Part shown: piece by piece, positions 1 to 6,883 of the stretch | Layout: every line of letters begins with the position of its first letter | Position numbering within the stretch: position 1 is the stretch's first letter | Assembly (NCBI GenBank): GCA_012026685.1 | Contig: VEOY01000051.1 | Coordinates: 1-43,823, forward strand | From: Nitrospirota bacterium | GTDB taxonomy: Bacteria > Nitrospirota > Thermodesulfovibrionia > Thermodesulfovibrionales > UBA6898 | DNA length: 43,823 bases | Direction: 5' to 3' | The notes under the pieces: model-generated | What the model saw: only the letters and a program-made list of their open reading frames with translations | Database searches by the model: none | Told to the model about the DNA's origin: nothing | Program-made: the position numbers and the translations under genes

Positions 1-613
1 CCACAACGATCCCCTGGCTGTCCACGATCTCCATGTATGCGTTCTTTTCCGCAGGAAACGACCGGATGATCTCGTTGAAGCTGAGGGTAGAAGGGTCGAT
101 CTCTCCGCCGACCGCGCCTTCCATGACGCCAAACTTGTTCTTCAGGGGAACGATGATGTATATGGTCTTCTTGTTTGAAGGCTTGACCGTGTAGATGTCG
201 GAAATGAACGGCCTCCCTTCATTCATCGCTGAACGCAGCCGGGGAAGGTCGAAGAGGTTCTTCTGATTCTGAAGATGGGGAGGGTAGTTGTAAATCACAT
301 TGCCTTCAAGGTCAAGGATGAAGATGCCGTTCGAGAAGATCGAGTAGTCATAGGCCTTTTTCAGCGCAGCGAGCTCCGGCTTCCAGTTGGCGTCAGCGAG
401 CGAGACGGCTCCGGAAAGGGATATGTCATAGAGGCGCTGGAGACTGCTGCTCAGGAGCACGTCAGTGTTCTTCGCAACGATGGATGACAGTTGCAGCTTG
501 TGGTTGAGCGCGTGATCTATGCCTTCGCGCACCGCAATATGGCTTATGATGCCGAGACTCAGCGATATGACGATGACCGTAAAGAGTATTGAGATAATGA
601 TCTTTCTTTGCAT
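1..613 (-). CDS. N-terminal part of a membrane sensor protein with an extracytoplasmic Cache-like domain (cut by window edge)
   Basis: This gene is absent from the ORF track because its stop lies beyond the window. Translating the minus strand from the ATG at 613 gives about 204 open residues. They begin MQRKIIISILFTVIVISLSL, a short basic start plus one membrane helix. A periplasmic region follows, with segments such as FILDLEGNVIYNYPP, FISDIYTVK and IYIIVPLKN that are typical of double-Cache (dCache) sensors. The output domain (histidine kinase, GGDEF or chemoreceptor) is missing, so the final role cannot be named. The gene starts 52 nt after the cytochrome b gene on the same strand and may be cotranscribed with it, suggesting it senses a condition relevant to that electron-transfer module. 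The dCache assignment is by pattern only. Confidence 0.75.
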   Translation of the reverse strand, partial: MQRKIIISILFTVIVISLSLGIISHIAVREGIDHALNHKLQLSSIVAKNTDVLLSSSLQRLYDISLSGAVSLADANWKPELAALKKAYDYSIFSNGIFILDLEGNVIYNYPPHLQNQKNLFDLPRLRSAMNEGRPFISDIYTVKPSNKKTIYIIVPLKNKFGVMEGAVGGEIDPSTLSFNEIIRSFPAEKNAYMEIVDSQGIVV

Positions 614-665
614 GCGTGTCCCTGAGTCTCATTATAACCATAAGCGAGCGAAATCCTCCATGCTG

Positions 666-1406
666 TCAGGATGACGGTGTGCCGGCTTCCTCCGCAGCGG
701 CATGCCCTTCATGGTGCGGCGGCAGCTTTATGCCGGTAATGCGTTCATATTCGAGGGGATGTTCGTGGACCATCCGTTCCCGGGAGATCTTGCCGGTAAA
801 AATGACCGTGTCCAGGGGCAGCACCTCAGGGCTGAAGATGGCATTGTAAATGTGCCAGGTAACGATCACGAGAAATGCCAGCAGCGCTTCGTTGGTATGC
901 AATGCCTTTGCCACCGGGATGAGCTGCCCCGGCAGCAGGCGGGTGACAACGGTCGGGAACCAGAGCGCAAGCCCGGTGGCAACCATCAGCATGCCGCCGA
1001 TGACAACACCCCAGTATTCGAACTTCTGTTTGTAGTCGTACCGGTCGCACCTTGCCGGGTGCTCGGAGAGGCCGAGGTAGTAACGGATATTGTCGACCGC
1101 GTCCCGGAAGTCCTTCAGGTGGATGATCATGCTGGGCTGCCATCTGCTGAAGAGAATGCCGAACGAGGCTACCAGGATATGCTGAAACGTGAGGATACCG
1201 AGCGCTATGCCGCTGTACCGGTGCACGACTCTTGTGGTATCGATCCCGCCGAACAGCAGGATTATCCATTGCGATATGTCATATCCGTGGAACTTCTGGG
1301 CGAGACCGGTGATCACCAGCAGGACGAACACGCCTGCGTTCAGCCAGTGCTCAATGATCCTGCCTGGCCCGAACCTCTTTATATATTCCCTGTTTGCGGT
1401 GTACAT
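666..1406 (-). CDS. Membrane di-haem cytochrome b (cytochrome b561 / formate dehydrogenase gamma-like)
   Basis: This 246-residue protein has four predicted membrane helices at about 18-38, 62-86, 131-152 and 170-191. Histidines sit where haem b ligands are expected: H20 in helix 1, H62 and H76 in helix 2, and H170 and H185 in helix 4. The fold matches the prokaryotic cytochrome b561/FdnI superfamily, whose members exchange electrons between the quinone pool and a partner. The start is 16 nt after the stop of the 13-haem cytochrome gene, so the two almost certainly form a complex. I infer quinol oxidation with electron delivery to the periplasmic multihaem protein, or the reverse. The cytosolic C-terminal tail is His/Glu/Ala-rich and has no recognised domain. 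The exact electron donor and acceptor cannot be read from the sequence. Confidence 0.9.
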   Translation of the reverse strand: MYTANREYIKRFGPGRIIEHWLNAGVFVLLVITGLAQKFHGYDISQWIILLFGGIDTTRVVHRYSGIALGILTFQHILVASFGILFSRWQPSMIIHLKDFRDAVDNIRYYLGLSEHPARCDRYDYKQKFEYWGVVIGGMLMVATGLALWFPTVVTRLLPGQLIPVAKALHTNEALLAFLVIVTWHIYNAIFSPEVLPLDTVIFTGKISRERMVHEHPLEYERITGIKLPPHHEGHAAAEEAGTPSS

Positions 1407-1422
1407 GGATGCCTCCTTATCG

Positions 1423-2814
1423 TTATCTGTTTACGGCATAGCGCCACAGATGAAGCACGATCTGCAGCAGCAGGCCGATGATCATGAACGGTATGAATAT
1501 CTTGTAGCCGAGGTCGACGAGATAGACCATGGGCGCCTTCTTGATGTTGGGTTCGTAGTGCGAGACCCAGCTGTCAGGGAAGTTCGCCGTTGCGTCCGTG
1601 TGACATTTCTGACAGCGCTTCAGCAGATGCTGTTTGACCACAGCAGCGCTCTGGTTCTTTACCCTTACGATGTTGTGGACACCATGGCAGTCTATGCAGA
1701 CCGCGATCTGCTTGTCTGTCTGGCCGAACTGTTTGTAGAATTTCATGGTGACGCCGTGAAAATCCTGAAGATACGTGTCCACGACCTTCGTGGAAAGTCC
1801 GTATTTCTGCATGATCTCTTTTTTGGCATGACAGCCTGCGCAGATCTGGGGTACGGAGATCCTGAAGTTCGCGGTGTGCGGACCGGCATTGTCGTGGGCC
1901 TTGTGGCAATCCGAACAGATCGGTACGTCTTCGATGTTCTCATTGATCAGCGCCGCGCCGTGCACGCTTTTTGCGTAAATGGCATAAATGTCCTTATGGC
2001 ACTGTTCACAGCGCTGGGCGTTCGCAAGCTTGTCCTTGCGCGCAGAGGCAATGGCATGCGTTCCGTGGCAGTCAGAGCAGATGGGGGCCTTTGCGTTGCC
2101 CTGGGTCAGCAGTTTGAAGTGGATTCCCTCAAGGGTCCTGCTGTATTTGTCAAAGTGGCATCTCCTGCAGTTTTCCGCCATCACCATGGAGAAGTCCCGT
2201 TTGTTCTGGAACTGCCTGACCGGATGGTCCTCCGGCGATACCATTACGTGGCAGTCCACGCAGCTCAGGTTCTTATGCACCGATTTGTTCAGGGCTGCCT
2301 CGTCGACCATGGCTCTTTCCCGGTGGCCGTCCTTGTAATGTACCTCGAGCTCTTTGCTGTGACAGGTCAGGCAGTACTGGTTCCCCTTTGCGAGTTCACG
2401 TACACGTCTTACGTTGTGTGAGCCGTGGCAGTCAGTGCATGTCGTTGTTGTCGCAGACTCCCTGATGAGCTTTTCATGGATCTTGTTCTTCTTGGTGTCA
2501 TGACACTGCATGCATTTTCTGGCGCTCAGCGAGCTGAACTCTTTTTTGCTCTTATATGATCTCTGCGGATGGTTGTCCGCGGTGAAGCCATGGCACGTGG
2601 AGCATCCGATGATGCGGTGCACCGACTTCTCAATGTCATTTGCATTCACCTTTATGGACAGGGTCTCGCCGCTGCCGAACTTTATGCTCTGGTCCATCTG
2701 GTGGCAGCCGAGGCATGCCTGGTCGGTCTCCGAAAGCTGGGCTTCGGCCACGGAGAACGACAGCAGGGCCGCAAGAACGACTGAAAAAATGAGGTGTGGT
2801 TTCTGTATGTTCAT
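1423..2814 (-). CDS. Periplasmic 13-haem c-type cytochrome with C-terminal membrane anchor
   Basis: The 463-residue protein starts with a signal peptide (LIFSVVLAALLSFSVAEA, likely cleaved after AEA). It contains thirteen CXXCH haem-binding motifs, from CLGCH near residue 34 to CQKCH near residue 408. Several are followed by G (CHG), as in NrfB/cytochrome c7-type repeats. A hydrophobic helix close to the C-terminus (IFIPFMIIGLLLQIVLHLW) should tether it to the inner membrane facing the periplasm. The directly downstream gene is a cytochrome b and the upstream gene a small membrane protein, giving a quinone/periplasm electron conduit resembling the Cbc-type modules of Geobacter, where cytochrome b and multihaem c parts occur together. 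No catalytic domain (nitrite, hydroxylamine or tetrathionate reductase) is recognised, so it is probably an electron carrier rather than a terminal reductase. Confidence 0.93.
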   Translation of the reverse strand: MNIQKPHLIFSVVLAALLSFSVAEAQLSETDQACLGCHQMDQSIKFGSGETLSIKVNANDIEKSVHRIIGCSTCHGFTADNHPQRSYKSKKEFSSLSARKCMQCHDTKKNKIHEKLIRESATTTTCTDCHGSHNVRRVRELAKGNQYCLTCHSKELEVHYKDGHRERAMVDEAALNKSVHKNLSCVDCHVMVSPEDHPVRQFQNKRDFSMVMAENCRRCHFDKYSRTLEGIHFKLLTQGNAKAPICSDCHGTHAIASARKDKLANAQRCEQCHKDIYAIYAKSVHGAALINENIEDVPICSDCHKAHDNAGPHTANFRISVPQICAGCHAKKEIMQKYGLSTKVVDTYLQDFHGVTMKFYKQFGQTDKQIAVCIDCHGVHNIVRVKNQSAAVVKQHLLKRCQKCHTDATANFPDSWVSHYEPNIKKAPMVYLVDLGYKIFIPFMIIGLLLQIVLHLWRYAVNR

Positions 2815-2868
2815 ATTTCCCCCTGATAGAGAGCGGACATCCCATCGGTGGAATGTCCGCTCTGCATG

Positions 2869-3273
2869 TTATTCCGCATCCCTTCCTGCGACGTTATCTC
2901 CTGCGGGCCGATTTTCTTCGTCCGTCACTTTCTTCATTTGCCGTCTGCCGGCAAGATATGCCTCTGTCGACTGCCAATTGAACGTCGCCACGCGGGACAG
3001 TCCTTTCCCGGGTTTTCCCGCAAACTTCGAAAAAACGAGCTTTGTGACAATGGCGATGCCGATGAACGGCAGGAAGGCCGCATAAATAAGTCCGAATACC
3101 GGTCCTGCCGCAAGTATTGCCAGTATGAGCGCCGGATTTGTCTTATAGTATACCGTCCCCGCATCACCCGGAAGACGGGCCTCGCAGGCCAGCGGGACGC
3201 GTTCTCCTGTAGAGAAATTCCAGTAATTTCCTTTCCCTGCTATTTCTCCACCCTTGTGCTTTATCCGAGCCAC
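2869..3273 (-). CDS. Small membrane protein of the multihaem cytochrome operon
   Basis: This 134-residue protein starts at a GTG preceded by a strong GGAGGAAGG ribosome site. It has a short polar N-terminus (residues 1-45), a hydrophobic segment of about 36 residues (about 46-82, PALILAILAAGPVFGLIYAA and onward) that can form one or two helices, and a charged C-terminus. I do not recognise an enzyme family, and no haem motif or cysteine pair is present. It is the first gene of the cytochrome module, 54 nt before the 13-haem protein. By position it is probably an assembly or anchoring subunit; the function is unknown. Confidence 0.75.
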   Translation of the reverse strand: MARIKHKGGEIAGKGNYWNFSTGERVPLACEARLPGDAGTVYYKTNPALILAILAAGPVFGLIYAAFLPFIGIAIVTKLVFSKFAGKPGKGLSRVATFNWQSTEAYLAGRRQMKKVTDEENRPAGDNVAGRDAE

Positions 3274-3287
3274 AGTCCTTCCTCCTT

Positions 3288-3293
3288 ATTATA
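3288..3293 (-). promoter_or_regulatory. Candidate -10 box of the cytochrome operon
   Basis: A perfect TATAAT on the minus strand lies 14 nt before the GTG start and directly precedes AAGGAGGAAGG. No TTGACA-like box is seen 16-18 nt further upstream, so an activator may be needed, or this may not be the true promoter. Confidence 0.4.
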
Positions 3294-3417
3294 GGCAGTT
3301 AGCCTTCCTGATTCCGGCATTAGCATAACAGGGGGAGACGGAATACGTAATTGGGAAAAGTACCTATTTTGCAGGGAAATTTGTCTTAGAGGAGGGTGAA
3401 GGCTGCGATAATTAAAG

Positions 3418-3444
3418 AAAAACCGGCTCCGGTCGGTCCGCCGG
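3418..3444 (-). terminator. Probable rho-independent terminator after the membrane-protease operon
   Basis: Read on the minus strand, a GC-only stem CCGGC...GCCGG (5 bp, 12-nt loop) is followed by TTTTT and further T-rich sequence, 10 nt downstream of the stop at 3454. The stem is short, so strength is uncertain. Confidence 0.5.
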
Positions 3445-3453
3445 CGTGATGCC

Positions 3454-4002
3454 TCAGGGTTCCGGGAGCGTGCTTGCCGCGATCTTTACGACTTCCTGCG
3501 CAGAGCACTTGCAGATGAGGGTAATGATCGTGCCGCCTTCGTTCCAGGAAACCTCGTTGCAGGGGATATCATCATCGCAGACCGCAGGGACAAGGACGGC
3601 CTTCCTGTCCTTGATGAATATCTGGCTTCCTGCGGTGACCGTTTTGACCTTTATCAGCGGTTCGATCTGATAGGGCGCATCGGCATCCGTCTGCTGTATG
3701 ACAAGACCGATGCCGTTGCTGTCCTTATATTTCAGGTGCATGATGAATGCGCTGAACGGCACGTCCTGCGCATATATTTCCGCCGGCGGCCAGACAATGC
3801 GCAGGTCCTCAGGGATCAGGGTCGGAAGAAAAAGATGTTTTACGCGGAGCTGTTTCTCTGCGGCATCGATGGAACTGAATTTTTTCATCGTCTGTTTCTG
3901 CACCAGCGAGGGCAGCCAGTTGAGGACCGCCAGAACGCCGGTCACCAGAAAGACCGTGAGACAGAACAGCAGCAGTCGTTTGCCGAATGTCAGTGTTCTC
4001 AT
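3454..4002 (-). CDS. Membrane-anchored protein paired with the M56-like protease
   Basis: The ORF track starts at 4059, but ATG at 4002 is preferred. It forms an ATGA overlap with the stop of the upstream protease gene and gives a normal N-terminus (MRTLTFGKRLLLFCLTVFLV, one membrane helix) in a 182-residue protein. The remainder is periplasmic or extracytoplasmic. A segment like AAEKQLRVKHLFLPTLIPEDLR loosely resembles the DUF4367-type domains of sensor and anti-sigma partners, followed by beta-rich sequence with four cysteines (VCDDDIPC, ICKC). I do not recognise a firm family. Translational coupling suggests it works with the protease, perhaps as a substrate or sensor. Confidence 0.75.
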   Translation of the reverse strand: MRTLTFGKRLLLFCLTVFLVTGVLAVLNWLPSLVQKQTMKKFSSIDAAEKQLRVKHLFLPTLIPEDLRIVWPPAEIYAQDVPFSAFIMHLKYKDSNGIGLVIQQTDADAPYQIEPLIKVKTVTAGSQIFIKDRKAVLVPAVCDDDIPCNEVSWNEGGTIITLICKCSAQEVVKIAASTLPEP

Positions 4003-4982
4003 GTCACCAGATATCCCATCACGAATATCACGGACGCCGTAAGCAGGAACGGCACCCACCGGAAACGCTCCGGGCCGTCATGGCCTATCTCCCGCAGCCT
4101 TTCAATTCTCTCGTCCAGCAGCAGGTTGTGGCTGTGGCTTTCGATCCGCTCCTTCATCTGCGACAATCCTTCGGTCTCGGCGGGATGATAATAAAATGAT
4201 GAAATGGCTGCGATGAGCGCCTCCGTGTCCTTTGTTTTGGAGACCGTAATGGCATCACAGATGAATTCATCGTCGTGGACGATCCTCCTGAACTCGATCA
4301 TGCTTACAGGATTATAGAACATCAGCATTCTCAAGAGATAGATGAACTGGGTCTTGCTGCTGCTGTCCCTCATGATATGCACTGCCTCGTGGGTGAGCGC
4401 TCCTCTCAGTTGTCCCTCCTCAAGGGTCTCGATAAGACGGTTCGACACGATGATCCTGTGGTCCCTGAACCCCTGCGTGACCAATACCGGCAGGGCTTCG
4501 TCTATGATGCAGACAGAGGGTTTCCCTATGTTCAGGGTTCGGCAGATACTGTCCAGCATTGCATCAAGGGTCTCGAGGGTCCCCTTGCACACTTCAAGGT
4601 CAATGCCCGAGGAACGTCCCCTGAAGATCGGAAGGATCTCCTGAATGAGGAAAACAGCTGTTACGATGGCGAGAAAAACCACAAAAACAACAGAAAGCGG
4701 GATCACGCCCAGCACATTCAGCTCCAGCCAACGCTGGCTGTCGAAGAGCGCGGTATTGAGCCTGAAATACCAGGAGCCTCGTTGCGGGGAAAATGCCTGA
4801 AAGAGGGGAAACATGAGGATCGGGAGTGTCAGAGTGAGCAACCGGTACCGGAATTTCGTGAAATGGTCGCGTATGTCCCATGCGAAAAAGGAAAGTTCAA
4901 CGATGATGACCGCGACAACGGAATGAAGAACGGACTGCGTTATATACATCCCCGGGTACGAGAAAAGGAGCCGTATGATCAT
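3999..4982 (-). CDS. Integral membrane zinc metalloprotease (M48/M56, BlaR1-like)
   Basis: The protein has 327 residues, with hydrophobic helices near 12-34, 46-64, 90-117 and 304-325. A cytosolic protease domain lies between the last two. The zinc motif HEAVH is at 198-202 and a likely third ligand, E239 (in DDEFICDA), follows at the expected distance. This is the BlaR1/M56-M48 gluzincin layout. Members act in the membrane, often cleaving a repressor after a signal. No BlaI-type repressor lies nearby; instead a small single-pass protein is translationally coupled downstream. An extended -10 promoter candidate is about 80 nt upstream. Substrate and signal are unknown. Confidence 0.85.
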   Translation of the reverse strand: MIIRLLFSYPGMYITQSVLHSVVAVIIVELSFFAWDIRDHFTKFRYRLLTLTLPILMFPLFQAFSPQRGSWYFRLNTALFDSQRWLELNVLGVIPLSVVFVVFLAIVTAVFLIQEILPIFRGRSSGIDLEVCKGTLETLDAMLDSICRTLNIGKPSVCIIDEALPVLVTQGFRDHRIIVSNRLIETLEEGQLRGALTHEAVHIMRDSSSKTQFIYLLRMLMFYNPVSMIEFRRIVHDDEFICDAITVSKTKDTEALIAAISSFYYHPAETEGLSQMKERIESHSHNLLLDERIERLREIGHDGPERFRWVPFLLTASVIFVMGYLVT

Positions 4983-5058
4983 GTTCTATGGCTGCATGCT
5001 GTCATAGTCTCGCGCATGCAGGTTCCCGTGCGGTCTGGCTGGAGCATAACATATTGAA

Positions 5059-5067
5059 ATTGTAGCA
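5059..5067 (-). promoter_or_regulatory. Extended -10 candidate for the M56-like protease operon
   Basis: TGC-TACAAT on the minus strand lies 76 nt before the protease start codon. An 8-bp inverted repeat, CTGCATGC/GCATGCAG (4992-4999 and 5014-5021), lies in the predicted leader and could form a stem. No convincing -35 box is visible. Confidence 0.35.
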
Positions 5068-5134
5068 TAAAACTCCCGCATGAAGGCACGGTCCCGGAGA
5101 AAACGCGGGTGATGGCAAAACTCGCGGACAGGAG

Positions 5135-5533
5135 CTACGATATCTTCTTCAGATATTCCCCGAATTTCATGTCAGTCTGCAGGATATGCGAGATGATCCA
5201 GTCGACCACGACCTGGTTGGTCGTCACGGAAAGCACATAGGAAGGTCCGTCTTCCGCAAGTTCCTTCTTAAGATCAGAAAGATTTGCGAGATACAGGGAA
5301 TGCTGCTTCCTGTGCTGATCGTATTCAGGATAGGCATTTTTCACCATGGAGGACTCTTCAGCACTGAAATGGACGACGGCATAGTCTTCAAGGAACGTGA
5401 TCACGCTGTCTATGACAGATTTGCATTTCCCCTGCCCGATGGCATCGACAAGCCCGTTGATCCTTCTGAAGAGCTCCTTGTGCTGGGAGTCTATCGCTTC
5501 AACGCCGACCGCGAGGTCTTCTGTCCATTGCAT
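5135..5533 (-). CDS. Bacteriohaemerythrin
   Basis: This single-domain protein of 132 residues retains all seven di-iron ligands of haemerythrin: H18, H55, E59 (HxxxE), H74 and H78 (HxxxH), H116 and D121 (HxxxxD). The length and the opening MQWTEDLAVGVEAIDSQHKEL are typical of bacteriohaemerythrins, which bind O2 reversibly and serve as O2 carrier, scavenger or sensor in anaerobes and microaerophiles. There is no fused signalling domain and no signal peptide, so it is cytosolic. It is the last gene of a tight minus-strand set (cyclase, SH3, M48 protease, haemerythrin), starting 22 nt after the protease stop. Confidence 0.95.
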   Translation of the reverse strand: MQWTEDLAVGVEAIDSQHKELFRRINGLVDAIGQGKCKSVIDSVITFLEDYAVVHFSAEESSMVKNAYPEYDQHRKQHSLYLANLSDLKKELAEDGPSYVLSVTTNQVVVDWIISHILQTDMKFGEYLKKIS

Positions 5534-5555
5534 ATCTTGTCCGACCTTCTTCGCG

Positions 5556-6422
5556 TCAGTGCAAGAGGGCGGTAAAGCGGCCGGTCCTCTTGCCGAGAGG
5601 ACCGGGGTCTGCCGATGTCCTGGGGATATCCGCGCGTATATTATCGATCCTGTCCGTAGTGCCGGGGTGCGTCTTCATAATGCCGCCCTCAGACCCTTTG
5701 CCGCTGCTGACCATCCGTTCGAGAACGTCCTTCAACGCCTCGGGGTTGTATCCGCTCCCTGAGAGGTAGATGAGCGCAGCCTTGTCTGCATCGTATTCCT
5801 GTGTCTTTCCGTACCCTCTGACAACGAGCGTCTTTACGATATCATCGACCGAACCTTCGAATATGCCGGTGAGTTGCGATAGTTGCTGCGGTCCGTAGTT
5901 CTGTGCCGCCTTTGAACCGATGATGGCGGTTGCCTCTGTCCAGCGCGACTTCTTGATCGACGATATGCCGTCACGGTGACTGATATGAGCGATCTCGTGG
6001 GCGAGAATTGCGGCAAGCTCGTCCTCTGTTGATGCCGACATCAGCATGCCCTTCGTGATGAAGATCGTTCCGCCCGGGCAGGCAAATGCGTTCATCTCAT
6101 CGCTGTCCAGTATTGCGAAATGGTATCCCCCGTAGGTATAGGGCTTTTCTGAGTGCAGCGCAAGCACTGTCCCGACGGTGTTCACATATTCGGTGAGCTT
6201 TCCCTCCTTCATAAGAGGATATGTCTGAAGGATGCGGGCAGCGACAGCGCGGCCGAGATAATATTCCTCCTCGTCGGATATCGGGCGTGCCGCTTTCTGC
6301 GTCGCATCCGACGTTGTTGACATCATGTCGAAGCCTTTCTGAATACTGTCGAAGATCCCTGCTGACGCATGTCCGATGCACAGGAACAGCAGTATCGCCG
6401 GAATGAAGAGTCTCCTCATCAC
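5556..6422 (-). CDS. Periplasmic M48-family zinc metalloprotease
   Basis: The 288-residue protein has a signal peptide (FIPAILLFLCIGHASA, cut after ASA). It has the zinc site HEIAH at 142-146 followed by SHRDG, the signature of M48 proteases of the BepA/LoiP kind, and a third ligand in the QEYDADKAA segment near 207. No TPR extension is visible, so it is shorter than BepA and closer to LoiP/YggG, which degrade damaged envelope proteins. The start ATG overlaps the stop of the SH3-domain gene (ATGA), indicating translational coupling. The SH3-like protein may be a targeting partner. A C-terminal HPGTTDRI motif, common in this family, is present. Confidence 0.92.
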   Translation of the reverse strand: MMRRLFIPAILLFLCIGHASAGIFDSIQKGFDMMSTTSDATQKAARPISDEEEYYLGRAVAARILQTYPLMKEGKLTEYVNTVGTVLALHSEKPYTYGGYHFAILDSDEMNAFACPGGTIFITKGMLMSASTEDELAAILAHEIAHISHRDGISSIKKSRWTEATAIIGSKAAQNYGPQQLSQLTGIFEGSVDDIVKTLVVRGYGKTQEYDADKAALIYLSGSGYNPEALKDVLERMVSSGKGSEGGIMKTHPGTTDRIDNIRADIPRTSADPGPLGKRTGRFTALLH

Positions 6423-6883
6423 GGCTGTTTCAGTCCCCCATCCTTGATAAAGGCCTTCAGGGAGTCATCGGTCACCCGGTAGCCCTCTATGCCGTCGACA
6501 GCGTTGAAGTCGAGTTCAGGATGCTTTCCCTTGTAGGATTTCTCGACCTCGGGGTTGAATCCCTTGCCCGCAAGCGCCACTTCGTCGCTTGTCGTCGAGT
6601 AGCCCTTTTTCGACGCTTCAGAGAGCGCAGCGGTCCGTTCCGTTACCGCGTTCTTATGGATGCACCCTTTGGCATTCCTGAATTTTACCCTGAACCAATC
6701 TCCTTCCCTGGCTGTGACATCGAGCTGGTCCCCGTAGCTCACTTTGATCTTTACCGGGGTAAGGAACCGGCAGTCCTCGCGGACGGCATTTTCCCTGGTG
6801 ATGACCGTCACGGTTTCGGCTGACGCAGCCGCGGCAGCTGCCAGAAGAAAAAAAGATGCGGTGATGCGATACGTGCTTTTCAT
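6419..6883 (-). CDS. Secreted SH3-like domain protein
   Basis: This 154-residue protein has a signal peptide (ITASFFLLAAAAAASA). Residues 24-85 look like a bacterial SH3 domain (VTVITRENAVRED, followed by YGDQLDVTAREGDWFRVKF). The C-terminal half is charged, has no hydrophobic core I recognise, and contains KGYSTTSDEVALAGKGF, a sequence type often seen in proteins beside M48 proteases. The start overlaps the cyclase stop (ATGA) and its stop overlaps the protease start, so all three are translationally coupled. It probably binds a periplasmic ligand such as peptidoglycan, or the protease; this is inference. Confidence 0.8.
   Translation of the reverse strand: MKSTYRITASFFLLAAAAAASAETVTVITRENAVREDCRFLTPVKIKVSYGDQLDVTAREGDWFRVKFRNAKGCIHKNAVTERTAALSEASKKGYSTTSDEVALAGKGFNPEVEKSYKGKHPELDFNAVDGIEGYRVTDDSLKAFIKDGGLKQP

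Noticed and set aside
702-2421. Long plus-strand ORFs (259 aa at 702 and 410 aa at 1189) opposite the cytochrome genes
   Set aside because: They mirror the cytochrome b and 13-haem c genes, whose motifs are unambiguous on the minus strand; the antisense proteins have no domain pattern.
4003-4059. N-terminal extension of the 201-aa ORF
   Set aside because: It lies inside the protease coding frame; ATGA coupling at 4002 and a membrane helix right after it mark the true start.
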